Positions 62,888 to 64,000 of a stretch of DNA of 64,000 bases are shown here, one piece after another (position 1 is the stretch's first letter; the number at the start of each line of letters is the position of its first letter). The DNA is taken from positions 124,001 to 188,000 of the forward strand of contig JAOUBJ010000002.1 of the NCBI GenBank assembly GCA_029860345.1. The letters run 5' to 3'. The notes under the pieces were generated by a model. It saw nothing but the letters and a program-made list of their open reading frames with translations. It was not told where the DNA came from and did not search any database. The stretch is from Candidatus Zixiibacteriota bacterium (GTDB lineage: Bacteria > Zixibacteria > MSB-5A5 > GN15 > FEB-12). The translations under genes and the position numbers were made by a program.

Positions 62888-64000
62888 TAAGTTTCGCCCA
62901 AGCCACCGATCTGATTTCAGAAAACGTATCGGCGCGTAAATCTGTCAAGTGTTCAATCCGCGATGTGGTGGGTCATGTTCTGGCTGAAGACATAGAATCC
63001 GGGATCGACGTGGTATCTTTCCGCAACGCCGCCATGGATGGTTTTGCCGTGCGGTCGAACTGGCTTTCGGCCTGCAGCGAATCCAAGCCGCTGACTTTGC
63101 CCTACAAAGACACCGCCTTCGCCGGTGACGCCAGGAAGGCCGAGTATGCAGACGGTGTTGCGGTCAAGATCATGACCGGTGCGCCGGTACCGGAAGGCTA
63201 TGATTCGGTGGTTCGGTTTGAAGACACCAAGTATGACAACTGCCATGTATCGTTTTTCATCCCTGTAGGATCGCGCACCAATGTGCGTGAACCGGGAGAG
63301 GATATCGAGCGAGGGCAAAAACTATTTGCCTCCGGTGACCGGCTGGGTCAACTGGACATTGGTATTCTGGCCAGTATCGGATTGGCCGAACTGTCTGTGC
63401 ATGAACGGCCGTCGGTGCATATCGCCTCCACCGGTAACGAGCTGGTAGCACCCGGTACGGCGTTGAAGCCGGGTCAGCTCTACAACTCAAATCTATATAC
63501 CCTTGAACCCATGGTGTCACCATTCAGCCGCGCGGTCCAGTTGGATGCAACGGTGGGTGACAGTGAGGAACAACTTCGGCGTCTGTTTGAAAGCACGGCT
63601 GATGTCATAATAACATCGGGCGGTGTTTCGGCCGGAGAACGTGACCTGGTAATCGCAGCAGCCGAGGCGGCCGGGTTTCAATCGCTTTTGCACAAGGTCC
63701 GTATCAAGCCGGGAAAACCGTTTTATTTTGCCAAACGCAACCATCAGTTTCTGTTCGGCCTACCGGGCAATCCACTGTCGACCGCCGTGACCTGCGCCGT
63801 GTTGGTTTTGCCGGCGCTCAAGAAGATGTGCGGCCGTAGTGACTTCGCGATTAACCCGGTTCCGGCGCGGCTAAGCCCGAATTCAGTTCGCAAGAGCGGC
63901 CGCATGCTGATCTGGCCGGGGATGTTCAAGATGGATAGCGGTGAGATCATCGCTGAGTTTTCGAACAAGCGTTCATCGGCGGCGCTGTCGGCGCTGCTTG
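62884..64000 (+). CDS. moeA: Molybdopterin molybdenumtransferase, partial at the right edge
   Basis: At least 372 residues without a stop; the last 30 or so residues are outside. GTG start overlapping the mogA stop. Motifs in order are FRNAAMDGFAVRS, IMTGAPVPEGYDSVV, VREPGEDIERGQ, STGNELV, ITSGGVSAGERD and FGLPGNPLST, the full MoeA set. It inserts molybdate into adenylylated molybdopterin. Because the frame does not close inside the window it could be missed by simple ORF calling. Confidence 0.95.
   Translation, partial: MISFAQATDLISENVSARKSVKCSIRDVVGHVLAEDIESGIDVVSFRNAAMDGFAVRSNWLSACSESKPLTLPYKDTAFAGDARKAEYADGVAVKIMTGAPVPEGYDSVVRFEDTKYDNCHVSFFIPVGSRTNVREPGEDIERGQKLFASGDRLGQLDIGILASIGLAELSVHERPSVHIASTGNELVAPGTALKPGQLYNSNLYTLEPMVSPFSRAVQLDATVGDSEEQLRRLFESTADVIITSGGVSAGERDLVIAAAEAAGFQSLLHKVRIKPGKPFYFAKRNHQFLFGLPGNPLSTAVTCAVLVLPALKKMCGRSDFAINPVPARLSPNSVRKSGRMLIWPGMFKMDSGEIIAEFSNKRSSAALSALL

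Noticed and set aside
1-64000. tRNA, rRNA, CRISPR, IS element or prophage
   Set aside because: I looked for tRNA arms, spaced direct repeats, transposase or integrase motifs and phage genes and recognised none; a covariance scan would be needed to exclude a tRNA fully.

Overview
This window reads as a chromosomal segment of a Gram-negative, respiratory bacterium of the FCB type. I suspect a Zixibacteria-like lineage, but that is inference. The clues are secreted proteins with dockerin-like or Por-type C-terminal modules, TonB-type outer-membrane barrels, a complete NADH:quinone oxidoreductase operon, an indolepyruvate:ferredoxin oxidoreductase, and many short GC-rich hairpin repeats confined to intergenic gaps. 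No rRNA, tRNA, CRISPR array, IS element or prophage was recognised.

Layout. 1-124: start of a carboxymuconolactone-decarboxylase-like gene (minus). 125-683: repeat-rich gap. 684-3695: DinB-like protein, then iorA-iorB. 3696-4904: repeat gaps around a small membrane protein. 4905-9505: manC, a SPOR lipoprotein, a Sua5/YrdC protein, a low-molecular-weight phosphatase, a DUF3108 protein and a deoxyhypusine-synthase-like protein. 9610-19994: ftcD, a PHP phosphoesterase, a secreted metalloprotease, an ECF S-component, a TonB-type barrel, an HD protein, a UMF1-type transporter, a second PHP protein and a Janus/PHPT1-like protein; many of these overlap at ATGA or TTGA. 20041-34750: promoter and all fourteen nuo genes in the order A to N, with a small glutaredoxin-like gene between nuoM and nuoN. 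35281-36660: TIR-TPR protein. 36661-37412: repeat cluster. 37413-41743 (minus): secreted subtilase and purF. 42035-50708: GAF/histidine-kinase-core protein, a secreted unknown, an FAD oxidoreductase, a ClC channel, a TauE-like permease and tldD-tldE. 51045-53672: exonuclease-WYL fusion (minus) and a histidine-ammonia-lyase-family gene. 54119-59218: TonB receptor, YfiR-like protein and hybrid histidine kinase, probably one sensory unit. 59371-64000: a structured leader with a terminator, then the molybdenum cofactor genes mobA-mobB-moaA-moaC-MOSC-mogA-moeA, cut by the window end.

Functionally the window covers respiration (nuo), amino-acid fermentation or degradation (iorAB, ftcD, hutH-like), nutrient uptake through the outer membrane (two barrels, one ECF S-component), and molybdenum cofactor synthesis. 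The most interesting element is the leader before mobA. It contains a Moco-riboswitch-like core, a good intrinsic terminator, and a third pairing that would compete with both. Other points of interest are a bacterial protein-histidine-phosphatase-like gene, the TIR-TPR protein with an expandable acidic linker, and a three-hairpin repeat family.
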